Assembly: GCA_023014485.1 (NCBI GenBank)
Contig: JAJOZX010012233.1
Span: 51,074 to 115,073 of the forward strand
Source: Bathynomus jamesi
Lineage: Eukaryota; Arthropoda; Malacostraca; Isopoda; Cirolanidae
DNA: 64,000 nucleotides
Direction of reading: 5' to 3'
Each line of letters begins with the position of its first letter. Positions within the stretch are counted from its first letter, which is position 1. The position numbers and the translations under genes were made by a program. This document shows, one piece after another, positions 22,328 to 31,809 of this stretch. The notes beneath the pieces were generated by a model, which worked only from the letters and a program-made list of their open reading frames with translations, ran no database searches and was not told the origin of the DNA.

Positions 22328-22970
22328 CACTGCCCAGCAAAAAAAACATTTTTGCTGCTGAATTAATTCTAAGACCTGTTTCTGGATAATATTGATGTGC
22401 TGATTTCAAAAATCACCTTAGATTTTGTCCATCACATAAGGTTTTCGTGCAATGCAATATGCCTATTTTGGGTGATCCATGAAGGGCGCTTATCAAAATT
22501 GATGATTTTTGAGACCTGTTAACAGCTGTTTTGCTGTTAAAATTTTATCTGTGGAATACGCAAATCTGTGCATTAAATCTAAAGGTCATGTACAACATAT
22601 TACAACATATTAAAATCGTGGGTATCTGTGATTTCCCAGGTGTGAGCGTGACGTCATGATCTGAGAGAGATTTCCCATTGGCGGAGTGAGAGCAGCCGGT
22701 TCTGCTAGTGACGTTACTTGTAAACTTTCAGCAGTTGGGTTGCAACATGAGCATTAAAGTTCACTATCTCAACAGTCATCTGGATAAATTTCCAGAAAAT
22801 CTTGGTGGGCATAACCCTGCCAAAATGCGATATCTCCAAAATATCCGTATTTGATTGCTCGAAAACCTGACGTGATAGGCAAAAACTAAGGTGATTTTTT
22901 AAATCAGCACACCAAAGTTACCTAAAAACAGGTGTTAGAATTAAATCGGCAAAATTGGTGTTGGGCAGTG
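22328..22970 (+). mobile_element. non-autonomous CAC...GTG transposon, 643 bp, TSD TTA
   Basis: The ends CACTGCCCAGCAAAA and its complement TTGGTGTTGGGCAGTG lie in imperfect TIRs of about 90 bp. TTA is duplicated at 22325-22327 and 22971-22973. At about 22735-22810 it keeps a coding fragment reading GCNMSIKVHYLNSHLDKFPE, homologous to GCNMSLKVHFLFSHLDRFPE in the protein at 15766-16314. This links the terminal repeats to that protein. Confidence 0.85.
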
Positions 22971-22999
22971 TTATCAAGGGCGTACAGTCGACCTAAAAA

Positions 23000-23439
23000 A
23001 GATCCCTAATTTAACGTAATTGCGCTCTGTAATATTTTTATTTTTAAGTTAGATTTAGTTAGTTGATGTTAGTTTAAGTTAACTGTCCATGAAAATACGT
23101 ATAAAAATTTGGTTTAATGAACTAAAGAAGGTCAACTGAAAGTCGATTATTTTCATGACGAATTATTTCCTTCCAAGAAACAACAAAATATTTCCTCATG
23201 AATTTCTCTTGCTAAGAAAACCCTTTAAATGATGACCCTTTTGAGGAAAGGATGTGACCCCCTCAAATACTAAATTTAGAAAAGGTCGAGACAAAGTTAC
23301 TAATGCGAAGCTTTCTCCTTCTTAGCGGGGAAAAAAAAAAAAAATCTTCATTTGCGTTTATAGTGTCAAATATATAAACCAGCTAACTTGACCACTGTAT
23401 GACTTTATAAAGCTATACATGTTCGCTTCGAAACATAAA

Positions 23440-23506
<67 letters not shown>

Positions 23507-24360
23507 TTTTTGCTTCAACCGTTATAACTGTATCTTCGTTAACACAAGGTGGTCCAGATTTTCTGGCGAAAAGTCTATTACTTATGTGCCAGACTTTCTC
23601 TACACAAACTGGACTCCTTTTCCTCAAGAGTGTAACGCACTTCCATATTAGCCAATGCGTGTTATTCTACCCGCAACCAAAAAAAAAAGGTCCCAAAACA
23701 AGGCATCAGTTTGTACATTTATTTTAATTCTAATTTATTACTTTCGTAAATTTAATTTATTTAAAATAAATTTCCCTTTGAGACCGGATTTATTATGGGA
23801 CACCCTGTAGAACCCACTACAGAAGTATAAAATAAATGACTCGTGAGTAACACGAGCTTCAACGAATACATTTCCACAATAACAAAATATAACTCCTTTG
23901 ATAAAATAGTACAACACTTTTAAATAATGTCTTTTTGTATGTATTATTATTATATATGCAATAATTAGTTGGTTGTTTACTCCATTTAGCGCCCTAACAA
24001 CTGCAAAATATAATAAGACCCCTTTTTCAAAATTGGTTCAAGCCTCGTACATACACGTCACATACAGCGGAATCTTCACTGTACTCAGGATGCTTTTTTT
24101 TTTTTCTTTTTCTTTTTGCAAAAAAACCATCGACGTCTCAAAAACCTGTTTCCTATTGTTGTTGTTGTTGTTGTTGTCGTTGTTTGTTGTTTCTTTTTTG
24201 TTGGGAAATAATTCTATTTAAAATATTAAATCTAAAAGTAATGAAACAACGCAAAAAACTTTATTTACCTATCTTCAAATCACTTTAACTCGTTATGTTC
24301 ACCCTGTCTGAGAAATATTGGTATACAAATAATTGGTCATATTTTATTAATCAATATATA
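23000..24360. other. AT-rich stretch, no gene recognised
   Basis: Contains (CT)n-(TA)n at 23445-23503 and a (TTG)n run near 24158-24185. No coding sequence or transposon end was identified. Confidence 0.4.
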
Positions 24361-24519
24361 TATATATGTTAAACACAGACCGTGCATGGAACAAGGAACT
24401 CTTCTGGGAAAATTAAATCCACTATAGTCCGGATAAGTAATGGTAAATGACAAATACCATAGTTTTTTCTTTTTCATGATTTTAGCCCGACGTGGGCAAC
24501 GGGTCTCTCGCAAAGAGTC

Positions 24520-24813
24520 TCCTATAAAAGCGTCGTTCTTTACGTTAATTATACTGCGTGTTTGCAGTTAAAATGTATATAATGGTACGGCATGCGGGAG
24601 GTGCCCCTTTGGGGCATTGGCTTCTGCGCGCATGTAGAAAGAATTACGACATTTGATTGGGTGAGGCCCGTGGTGTAATGGTTATCATATCTGACCGGCA
24701 ATCGGAAGATCCCGGGTTCGATTCCCGGGTGGTTACCTCATTTTTTCATTTGTTTCGTTCTTTCTCTCTCGTCTTGCGCGGAATATTCTCCTATACAAGC
24801 GTCGTTCTTTACG

Positions 24814-24815
<2 letters not shown>
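24520..24815 (+). repeat. direct-repeat-flanked module carrying a tRNA-Val-like sequence
   Basis: CTCCTATA(A/C)AAGCGTCG followed by TTCTTTACGT occurs at about 24520 and again at about 24788. The tRNA-like sequence lies between. Confidence 0.6.
24664..24738 (+). other. tRNA-Val-like pseudogene or SINE head
   Basis: CCGTGGTGTAATGGTTATCA, an ATCTG half anticodon stem and CCCGGGTTCGATTCCCGGG match the D-, anticodon- and T-arm layout of eukaryotic tRNA-Val. The acceptor strands do not pair and U33 is C, so a functional tRNA is unlikely. Both Pol III boxes are intact. Confidence 0.6.

Positions 24816-24838
<23 letters not shown>

Positions 24839-24869
<31 letters not shown>
24839..24869 (+). repeat. 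(GA)n tract after (TA)n
   Basis: Compound (TA)n(GA)n microsatellite beginning at 24811. Confidence 0.95.
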
Positions 24870-24871
<2 letters not shown>

Positions 24872-24981
24872 ATAAATAATTATCTTTACAAAATCACAAT
24901 TTCAATTGAATTTGTAAAGATAATTGATATACACTGTGTGTGTGTATATATATATATTTATTATTTTTTTTTTAATTGGGG

Positions 24982-25166
24982 TTGTTTAACCTCCTCCGCA
25001 ACATCTAAGGTCATATGACGGAGGGGATCTACAGCTTTACGTGGGATCCGAACCACGGGTTGCTACATAATCTGTGCTCGGAGGACGGTCTCCCATCCAA
25101 CTACTATCCAGACCCAATGTCGCTCAACTTCACTGATCTCCTGGAAGCAGTGTTACGACATTGGGT
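24982..25166 (-). mobile_element. 5S rRNA-derived SINE, copy B
   Basis: On the minus strand this is a nearly complete 5S head starting CCAATGTCGTAACACTG and continuing through GAAGTTGAGCGACATTGGG and the C-box region, then the body with CGTGGTTCGGATCCCACG and CCTTAGATGTTG. The tail is A-rich (complement of the T9 run near 24966). It lies immediately beside the composite SINE at 25170. Confidence 0.85.
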
Positions 25167-25169
25167 ATA

Positions 25170-25727
25170 TGTATGCGCCTCGGTGGTGTGGTTAGCATCG
25201 CTGACTACGAATCCATCGGCCCCGGGATCGAAACCCGGTAACGGCAGTAGGGCTGGGCATCCGTGATCCCGGCATATTATTTCACCCCATATTCGAGCGA
25301 AAATGGTTTTCAAAGTTTAAAAACCAGGTGAACCAAAACTACAATTGCGAAAGGCCTTTGCATGAAATAAATATACCTTATAATAAAACTGTGTTTTAAA
25401 GTCTCCCATGAAAATAGAATATCGGGAAATCCCGAGATCGAAACTTCCTCCGGGATCCCGGATGCCCAGCCCTAAACGGCAGGCGGCGCGCAGCAAAACC
25501 CAGCTGTTCGTCTTTTCACATAATGAAAAAAAAAATTGGTTAGTAGATAAATGGGTACCCTGGTTAGCTTGTGGTTAAGGCGCTGGGCTGCTGGTCGTGA
25601 GATCGAGTTCGGACGAGGACTCTGTAATTTCTGACCGCCCGTAGTCGGGCGTGGTTCGGATTCCACGTTAAATTGTAGGTCTAAGGTGGAGTGACAAGCT
25701 TGACCTTCGTCAGAATGAACAATTCGG
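25170..25727 (+). mobile_element. composite tRNA-derived SINE, copy 2, split by a hAT MITE
   Basis: Same family as 20138-20415 in the opposite orientation. The tRNA-Arg-like head is at 25171-25245 (GACTACGAATC, CCCCGGGATCGAAACCCGG). A second tRNA-like segment at about 25562-25620 has GGTTAGCTTGTGGTTAAGGC and GAGATCGAGTTCG. The tail ends near CATTCTGACG-type sequence at about 25710. The MITE at 25248-25474 interrupts it. Confidence 0.75.
25248..25474. mobile_element. 227-bp hAT-type MITE, TSD AACGGCAG
   Basis: TIRs TAGGGCTGGGCATCCG and CGGATGCCCAGCCCTA, flanked by AACGGCAG at 25240-25247 and 25475-25482. No coding sequence. Confidence 0.9.
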
Positions 25728-25780
25728 GAGGTAGCAAAATCAAGGTAACCAAGGTATATATATATATATATAATATATAT

Positions 25781-26170
25781 GATGAATAAAACCACGAAGG
25801 GAAAAGAAACACAAAGGGGTGCTCAAGCGCTTTCGTCTAATGACATCCTCAGGAACACACACATATATATATATATATTTTTTTTTTTAAGTTCAGGAAG
25901 AACCGATTCGCCTCTATTTAAAGGGCATATCTCAGCGGAAAAACAAAGAAAAAGTGAGAGGAAAGACAGAGGAAAAAGAAAAGGTGGAGGGGACAGTCGA
26001 AGTGGAAAAAGACCAACGATGACAAGGACTGCAAGGTCGAGCCCCATCATCCTTGGGTGCTAGGGCCGGGAGGGCGCACGTGAAACCTCCAGGAACAAGC
26101 ACGTACAAACGAGCACAAAGAGCACTCAAGAGCACGAGCTTAGAACCCCCTTGCGGGGATATATATATAT
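25781..26170. repeat. dispersed repeat sharing an arm with palindrome 56583-56723
   Basis: GATGAATAAAACCACGAAGG, GTGCTCAAGCGC and TCGTCTAATGACATCCT match one arm of the palindrome at 56583. The remainder (A-rich, then a GC-rich stretch to 26130) is not recognised. Confidence 0.6.
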
Positions 26171-26622
26171 ATATATAGTTAGATGTCCGGGCTTAAGCCA
26201 TACACGTGGGGTTGTCTTTATTGCATGTTTGTGGATTTTCCGAGTCTATCCCAACCATTATAACTTACAACAGAAATTCGTAACCCTAAATTGAGAAAAT
26301 GAATGAAAATAATGATAAAAATAAGATTAAATTTTATTTTGTTTGTGGATTTTCCAATATCTTTTCTTATTTTTCTGGAGAGTAAATTTGAGGTAAAAAT
26401 TGTTCGCCTTTCCACGAATTCGTTCGTTCGGACTTTTTCTTTTTTTTATTATTTTCTTTTTATGAGGGAATGAGGAATCAAGGGCGAATAATGACAAAAG
26501 TTTGGTGAGTATAAAATGACGTGAATAATTGTGTGTGCATCACTTCTACTTCGAATAGTGTCGAAACAAGATATTTCTTTTGTAACCGCAACTCACTCGT
26601 CTTATATTGTAAGTAGCCTATA

Positions 26623-26694
<72 letters not shown>

Positions 26695-26992
26695 TTTTTT
26701 TTTTTTTTTTACATTTTTGGGGGGTGTCATTTCAGTCAATAAAGTTTGTAAAACTTAATTTAGGGCCAAATTTATATTTTGTTTGAGAATTATTTTGTGA
26801 TAAAGTAAATAGCATTAAAGTTTTATTTTATTTTTTGCTCTTTTTTTTTTTATATATATATTTAGTAAATTTTATTTTAGTGGTTGTTATAAATTGAAAA
26901 AAATGATAACGGCCATTTTGTAACCAGATTTTTAGTTAATTTTTTTTTTTTTTAAATACGACCAAATTTACCATTAGTTATTTCGGTACTTG

Positions 26993-27422
26993 TGGGTTAT
27001 CTGTCGCCACTTTTTAATTTAATTTTCCAACTTTTTCACAAATACAGATGTGTGTTATCATGTTGCCATTTTTACAAAAATGTTTTTACGCCTCGTGAAC
27101 AGGCTCTCATCGATCTCAACCACTATTCCTTCTAACCTAACCTAACCTAACCTAACCTAAGGGGTCATTTATTTTTTAGTTAGGTTAGGTTAGTGTGTGG
27201 TTAGGTTAGTGTGTGGTTAGTGTTAGGTTAGGTTAGATTGTAGGTTAGGTTAGGTTAGGTTAGGTTAGGTTAGGTTAGGTTAGAAGGAATAGTGGTTGAG
27301 ATCGATGAGAGCCTGTTCACGAGGCGTAAAAACATTTTTGTAAAAATGGCAACATGATAACACACATCTGTATTTGTGAAAAAGTTGGAAAATTAAATTA
27401 AAAAGTGGCGACAGATAACCCA
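26993..27422. repeat. 430-bp fold-back whose loop is built of telomere-like CCTAA/TTAGG repeats
   Basis: Arms of about 140 bp (26993-27132 and 27280-27422) are near-perfect complements from TGGGTTATCTGTCGCCAC inward to CTATTCCTTCTAACC. The centre has (CCTAA)n then (GGTTA)n blocks with GTGTGTGGTTAG variants. Confidence 0.9.
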
Positions 27423-27483
27423 ATTTTCACGCGAAGGGACTTTGTGGCCATTCTGTACATCATGAAAGTAATGTTATGAGGAA

Positions 27484-27655
27484 GTTGTTTAACTCACTTC
27501 GCAACATCTAAGGTCATATACGGACGAGACCTACAAATTTACGTGAAATCCGGACCACGATTCGCTACATAGTCTGGACGCGGATGACGGTTTCCCATCC
27601 AACTACTCTCCAGACCCAATATCGATTAATTTCAGCAGTGTTACGACATTAGCTA
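27484..27655 (-). mobile_element. 5S rRNA-derived SINE, copy C (diverged)
   Basis: Minus-strand copy with the C-box region as GGTTTCCCATCCAACTACTC on the plus strand, GTTACGACATTAGC at the 5S start and CAACATCTAAGGTCATAT in the body. More substitutions than copies B and D. Confidence 0.8.
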
Positions 27656-27659
27656 CAAC

Positions 27660-28090
27660 GTAGCCCAATGAATCATGAAATTAGTCCTTTGCTAACACGA
27701 CTAAAATTTAGTTGAGTTGTATAATGTTACCCAGCTAACATAGCTAATATTTACCAGCACCTCTAAGAAAATATTTAGTGGGAACTGTCACAATTTTGAC
27801 TGGAGATTTGATAGGCGCAATCATTTTTATTCCTGTTTCTTTTATAGTTTTGATGTTAAAATTGAAACTTCAATAAAAGTGACATTCTGTGGATATACAT
27901 TGACACACTCCACCATAAATCTTTAAAACGATTTTGAAGGACAGAACTTTATTTACATTGGTTTAGTTGGTTGTTGTTGTTGACCAGATGTTGGTCAGAA
28001 TAAAATCTTTTTGAGGGTTGGTCTGTGTACGGAAAATTATAAAATTTGTTTCCTTGTTTTTACAGTGACTTTTTTAATACAAACAATCAA
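27660..28090. other. AT-rich stretch upstream of the Ser/Pro-repeat ORF
   Basis: No other gene or recognised repeat. No convincing TATA box could be singled out. Confidence 0.3.
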
Positions 28091-28091
28091 A

Positions 28092-28373
28092 ATGTTTGTG
28101 TTTAAGTACCTTTTCTTGGTTCTGATTTTCATCGTTGCTTGCGGAAATTGCTCTCCCAATTCAAGCCCTTCACCTTCAAGCCCTTCACCCTCAAGCCCTT
28201 CACCCTCAAGCCCTTCACCCTCAAGCCCTTCAGCCTCAAGCCCTTCAGCCTCAAGCCCTTCACCCTCAAGCCCTTCACCCTCAAGCCCTTCAGCCTCAAG
28301 CCCTTCACCCTCAAGCCCTTCACCCTCAAGCCCTTCACCCTCAAGCCCTTCAGATTCAATTGAAGAATCATGA
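28092..28373 (+). CDS. small secreted-type protein with SPSSP pentapeptide repeats (unrecognised)
   Basis: From the ATG at 28092 the frame gives 93 aa: MFVFKYLFLVLIFIVACGNC is a typical signal peptide (basic residue, hydrophobic core, small residues before the cut). It is followed by 13 units of S-P-(S/A)-S-P and a short acidic end SDSIEES. The frame is open further upstream to 28011, but the signal peptide favours the internal Met. The 15-bp DNA unit (CTTCACCCTCAAGCC) keeps all three forward frames open, so openness alone is weak evidence for coding. Part of the downstream sequence matches a repeat at 18420-18850. A Ser/Pro-rich secreted or surface protein is possible; function unknown. Confidence 0.45.
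   Translation: MFVFKYLFLVLIFIVACGNCSPNSSPSPSSPSPSSPSPSSPSPSSPSASSPSASSPSPSSPSPSSPSASSPSPSSPSPSSPSPSSPSDSIEES
28158..28355 (+). repeat. 15-bp tandem repeat, 13 units
   Basis: Units CTTCACCCTCAAGCC, with CTTCAGCCTCAAGCC variants in the middle. The array encodes SPSSP in the signal-peptide frame. Confidence 0.95.
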
Positions 28374-28406
28374 GAACGTTGATGAAGAAGTTATATGAAA
28401 GATTAC

Positions 28407-28691
28407 CATAGGCGTATGTGGCGGGGGGTCTGGGGGGCGGTAGCCCCGCCAAGGACTAGGGAAATGAGCATTTTCAGGACAAATACTGAATATTTTCAGA
28501 GCAAATTTAGAAATGTTGTAGCAAAATTTTATCTCATTTTTGTAAATTGTAATGTATTTTATATCAAAAAGGCTTTAATATATGTTACTCATACTCTAAC
28601 CTTTGTGTTATTTTCTGCTACACATAGTGATTATGCGGAAATCAGGGCACCCTGAATATTTTTAGGGCAAATTTTTTCCCATACGCCTATG
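28407..28691. mobile_element. 285-bp hAT-type MITE, 8-bp TSD (A/T)AGATTAC
   Basis: TIRs CATAGGCGTATG and CATACGCCTATG. Flanks are AAGATTAC (28399-28406) and TAGATTAC (28692-28699). The related locus on the minus strand near 18795 shows AGAGATTACTATC without the insert, i.e. an empty site. Confidence 0.85.
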
Positions 28692-28869
28692 TAGATTACT
28701 ATCAATATATTTGTTATGTTTCAGGCCCTTTTCAATTATTGTTAATTGTTATACCCATACCCATACCAATTCCATGAAGTTATACCCATACCATTTCCAT
28801 GAAGTTATATATATAAGTACCCATTCCATGAAGTGTTAAATCACTGTTTTTAAATAAGAATGTGCTAAA

Positions 28870-29004
28870 ATCCTTAAATATTAATTTCAGAATCATCTCA
28901 ATCAATAGCCGTAAAACAAAAGATATTAAAAACCATTGGTTTAATGGATAACGTAGAAAGCCCCTGGTGGCTCTCGGCTATTCTTATGTTTCTGATGATC
29001 TTAA
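28870..29004 (+). CDS. possible 3' exon after TTTCAG (unrecognised, hydrophobic C-terminus)
   Basis: After the acceptor-like TTAATTTCAG (ending about 28889) an open stretch reads SSQSIAVKQKILKTIGLMDN, then VESPWWLSAILMFLMILM and stop. The strongly hydrophobic end would suit a tail anchor or GPI signal. The upstream TTTCAG block is conserved with the paralogue at about 18565 while the following sequence is not. No in-frame donor joins it cleanly to the ORF at 28092, which has its own stop. Treat as a hypothesis. Confidence 0.25.
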
Positions 29005-29430
29005 TGTAATTAAATGATACTAATATTAATGTTTGTATGTTAAAATATCCTATACCTTAATAATGAATTGGTTTTCTTCGTGTCCAAACCTTTCAGTGTT
29101 ATTTCTTTTATGTTTTAATTCCAAATAAATTTGTGTTAACGAATTAATTATAGCATTCCATTATTATTTTTTTAAAAGTTCGAAATTTACCGAATCTATA
29201 TCTCCCTTGTAATAAATCATTGATTGTTTTCATCTCTAAATTTACAGGGTACGAAGCTTAAGCCACTGTAATGCATACGATTCATTGTTTATAACTGAAA
29301 CCTGTAGCTGTGTTCTCTGGGTATTTTAAAGTTCGGGTGCATAATTCATCAGGTGCAAAATGCACAACAAAGCTGTGCTTTAAGTTTACGAATCATTTGA
29401 TAAAATGAAAAAGTTATCGGTGATATAATA
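29005..29430. other. AT-rich stretch, no gene recognised
   Basis: Possible polyadenylation-type AATAAA occurs near 29125 (CAAATAAATTTG). Nothing else recognised. Confidence 0.35.
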
Positions 29431-29435
29431 AAATG

Positions 29436-29609
29436 GAGTTGTTTAACCACCTTTGCAACTTCTAAGGTCATATGACGGAGGGGACGTACAGCTCTACGTG
29501 GGATCCGAACCACTGCCGGACGCAGAGGACGGTCTCTCATCCAACTACTCTCCAGACCCGATGTCGCTTAACTTCGCTGATCGACAGAAAATGGTGTTAC
29601 GACATTGGC
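29436..29609 (-). mobile_element. 5S rRNA-derived SINE, copy D (most complete head)
   Basis: On the minus strand it starts GCCAATGTCGTAACACC, continues through CGATCAGCGAAGTTAAGCGA and GGTCTGGAGAGTAGTTGGATG, then GAGAGACCGTCC. This is colinear with the 5' 80 nt of an animal 5S rRNA. The body and the GTTAAAC end match the other copies. Confidence 0.9.
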
Positions 29610-29619
29610 TACAACGTAG

Positions 29620-30335
29620 CGCAGTTAATGGTACCAAAAGAATTTTGGTTCGAATTGTTTCAGATTTTGACATACCTCTCTTATAGTTTAAATCCATCTT
29701 TAAGTCAATTTGACTGACAATAAAATCCTTACATTCATATCAAACTGAAACAAAACACTTTAATTTGTGCATCCAACAGGCATAGAAGATTTAAACCTTT
29801 ATTTAATATATAAGTGACACTATCGTCGTCTGTTTTAAACCAATCTTCTTAGTGATGCACTAACTTCTATACTTATACACCCAATGTCGGCGAAACGTCA
29901 GCGCACAAGGGGGAACCAAGTAGGATTGATTAGCATACTACTAGACTACATTCACTAGATTAGGTGAACATGCTAAAGTGGTACAGTTACGAATTTACAG
30001 TTTACGAAATATGTTACATGGTCCAAACACAAACCAACTGTTTGCTTATTTTTTACTTTGAAAAACTACTTTTTCAAAGTTTAAAGTATCAAAATATCTT
30101 CGTTGGTAAGGGGGGAGGAATGACCCCTCTTTGTCAATTTAAGAGGAAGCAGCCGGCCTTCAGGCACCCCTCCTGTTCCGCCACCTATGCGTACACCCCA
30201 GTTGCACTGTACAAAGCTAACTTAATTAAAATAGTAATTTATAGAGTTTGCAACCTCTGTGTCATTCACAGTGTGTTGTAAAGTGTCACAAGTAAAAATG
30301 CCAAAAGTAAGAATGCCATAGGTAATAATGCATAA
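29620..30335. other. stretch without recognised genes
   Basis: Open frames at 29964-30281 and on the minus strand show no family features. A GC-richer piece at 30105-30200 is probably repeat-derived. Confidence 0.35.
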
Positions 30336-30337
30336 TT

Positions 30338-30567
30338 GAGGCGTCCGGGGAAGGAGTGACGAAGCCGCCATATGTTCGAAAATCTGTTTTCTGTATCACC
30401 ATCTTCTGGCACTTGTCTATGCAGTGAATAATACACACTTACCGATACTTCGTCACTAATGCCTCTGAAATTATACATTGCATGGACAAAAGCCAGAAGA
30501 AAATGGTGATAGAGAAAACAGATTTTCGAACATATGGCGGCTTCGTCATTCCTTCCCCGGACGCCTC
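30338..30567. mobile_element. 230-bp MITE with 70-bp TIRs
   Basis: GAGGCGTCCGGGGAAGGA and its complement start about 70-bp inverted arms that include CGCCATATGTTCGAAAATC. Flanks share only ATT, so the TSD is uncertain. Confidence 0.85.
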
Positions 30568-31039
30568 ATTATATTAGTCTTAGTTAGATAGGTTCACCTA
30601 GCCTATCTTAACATAACCTAACACTATATTAAAACTAATATAGTATTAACTATGATTACATAACGTGGTAACTGGTTTTACGATAGAATTGGGATTGTGT
30701 GTAACTTGTTATAATAAATGTTCTGGTACAATATGATTTTACATGAAAATTTAGGGTCAAGCAAATATAATACATATAACAAGATGCGAAATTAATGCTA
30801 TTTTCCATTATTTATCACGTTATCTTCCCCCTCTCTCCCAGTGAATAATATGTATTCACTATCTTGCGGATGGAGTGAGAACTAAACTCTGCACAAGGGC
30901 AGACTCGCATGATTTAGAAGTATATTCCCAAAAGCTGAATATTATCACAATAATCTTCAAAAAAATATGAAAGACTATATCTTTAATTCATTAACTGATC
31001 CTATATTTAGTACTTTACTTTGTTTATTTTGTATTACTA

Positions 31040-31808
31040 TATAGAATTCCGTCTCCTGATGACCCAGCTGAGGACCTCCGCTGTCACCGGCTGAAGCATG
31101 TTTAAGTCGAGACTGAGGTATCCTGGTATAGGGGGCTGGTCAGGAATTGTTGAGAGCCATCTATCCAGTTGATGTTTGAAGGCCTCAGGACTCAGGTGTT
31201 ATGTCTCTCAGGTTTCTAATTCTTTGAGGGACTAATTTAAAAAGGCGCGTTCCACTGTAGGCAAAGCTCTGGTGGACGATGGTCTTCACCCTTTGAGATA
31301 CACCTTCTGCCTCCTAACATAGCAGAGCCGTCTTCTTCGGATGCTTGTTGACCTGCAGACCCACATTTGGAGCCAGTTGCGCTAATATTTTCCAGATGCA
31401 AATAATGATATATCTTTCACGACGTCTTTGCAGAGAGTAGCGCCCCACCTGATGCAACCTCCCCCAGTAGTTGAGGTGCTGCATTCCCTGTATCCTGCTG
31501 GTGAAAGTTTTCGTGGGTGCTTCCATTTTCATAATATCATCCACTTTACAGTATGTGGTGCAGTTGGCAGCAGTATTAAAGCCGCGGAAGCACTAAGAAT
31601 TTCCAGAATGTCAGCATACAGCATGGGTTCCTGGTTCTGAAAGTTCTAAGACTATAATTCTTGAGTTCTTGATGTAGTGTGAGAAGGAAGCATTAATGCT
31701 CATCTGAACACCCATGTCCCTAACATGATCTTTGGCTGTAATGATTTGGTGGTTACACTGATACTGTGTTGAATTCTTGATGTCTTCAAGTAACATATTA
31801 AGATACAT
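31040..31808 (-). pseudogene. LINE RT C-terminal fragment (same family as 34900-36447)
   Basis: On the minus strand: DHVRDMGVQMSINASFSHYI (31611-31808), then (31314-31544) RIQGMQHLNYWGRLHQVGRY with SLQRRRERY, and toward 31100 DRWLSTIPDQPPIPGYL. Each block has a counterpart in the same order at 34912-36376 (KDLGVVMTDDAKF, ELNYWERLRELDLYSLERRR, DAWLRTIPDEPGIPGYV). Several frameshifts. A hAT element abuts at 31810. Confidence 0.85.
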
Positions 31809-31809
31809 A

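Noticed and set aside
24664..24738. Functional tRNA gene
   Set aside because: The acceptor strands do not pair and U33 is replaced; more likely a SINE head or pseudogene.
28129..28452. Minus-strand frame with GLRVK repeats, and QALHP / FKPFTL frames on the plus strand
   Set aside because: All arise from the 15-bp unit being free of stops in several frames; only the frame with a signal peptide has support.
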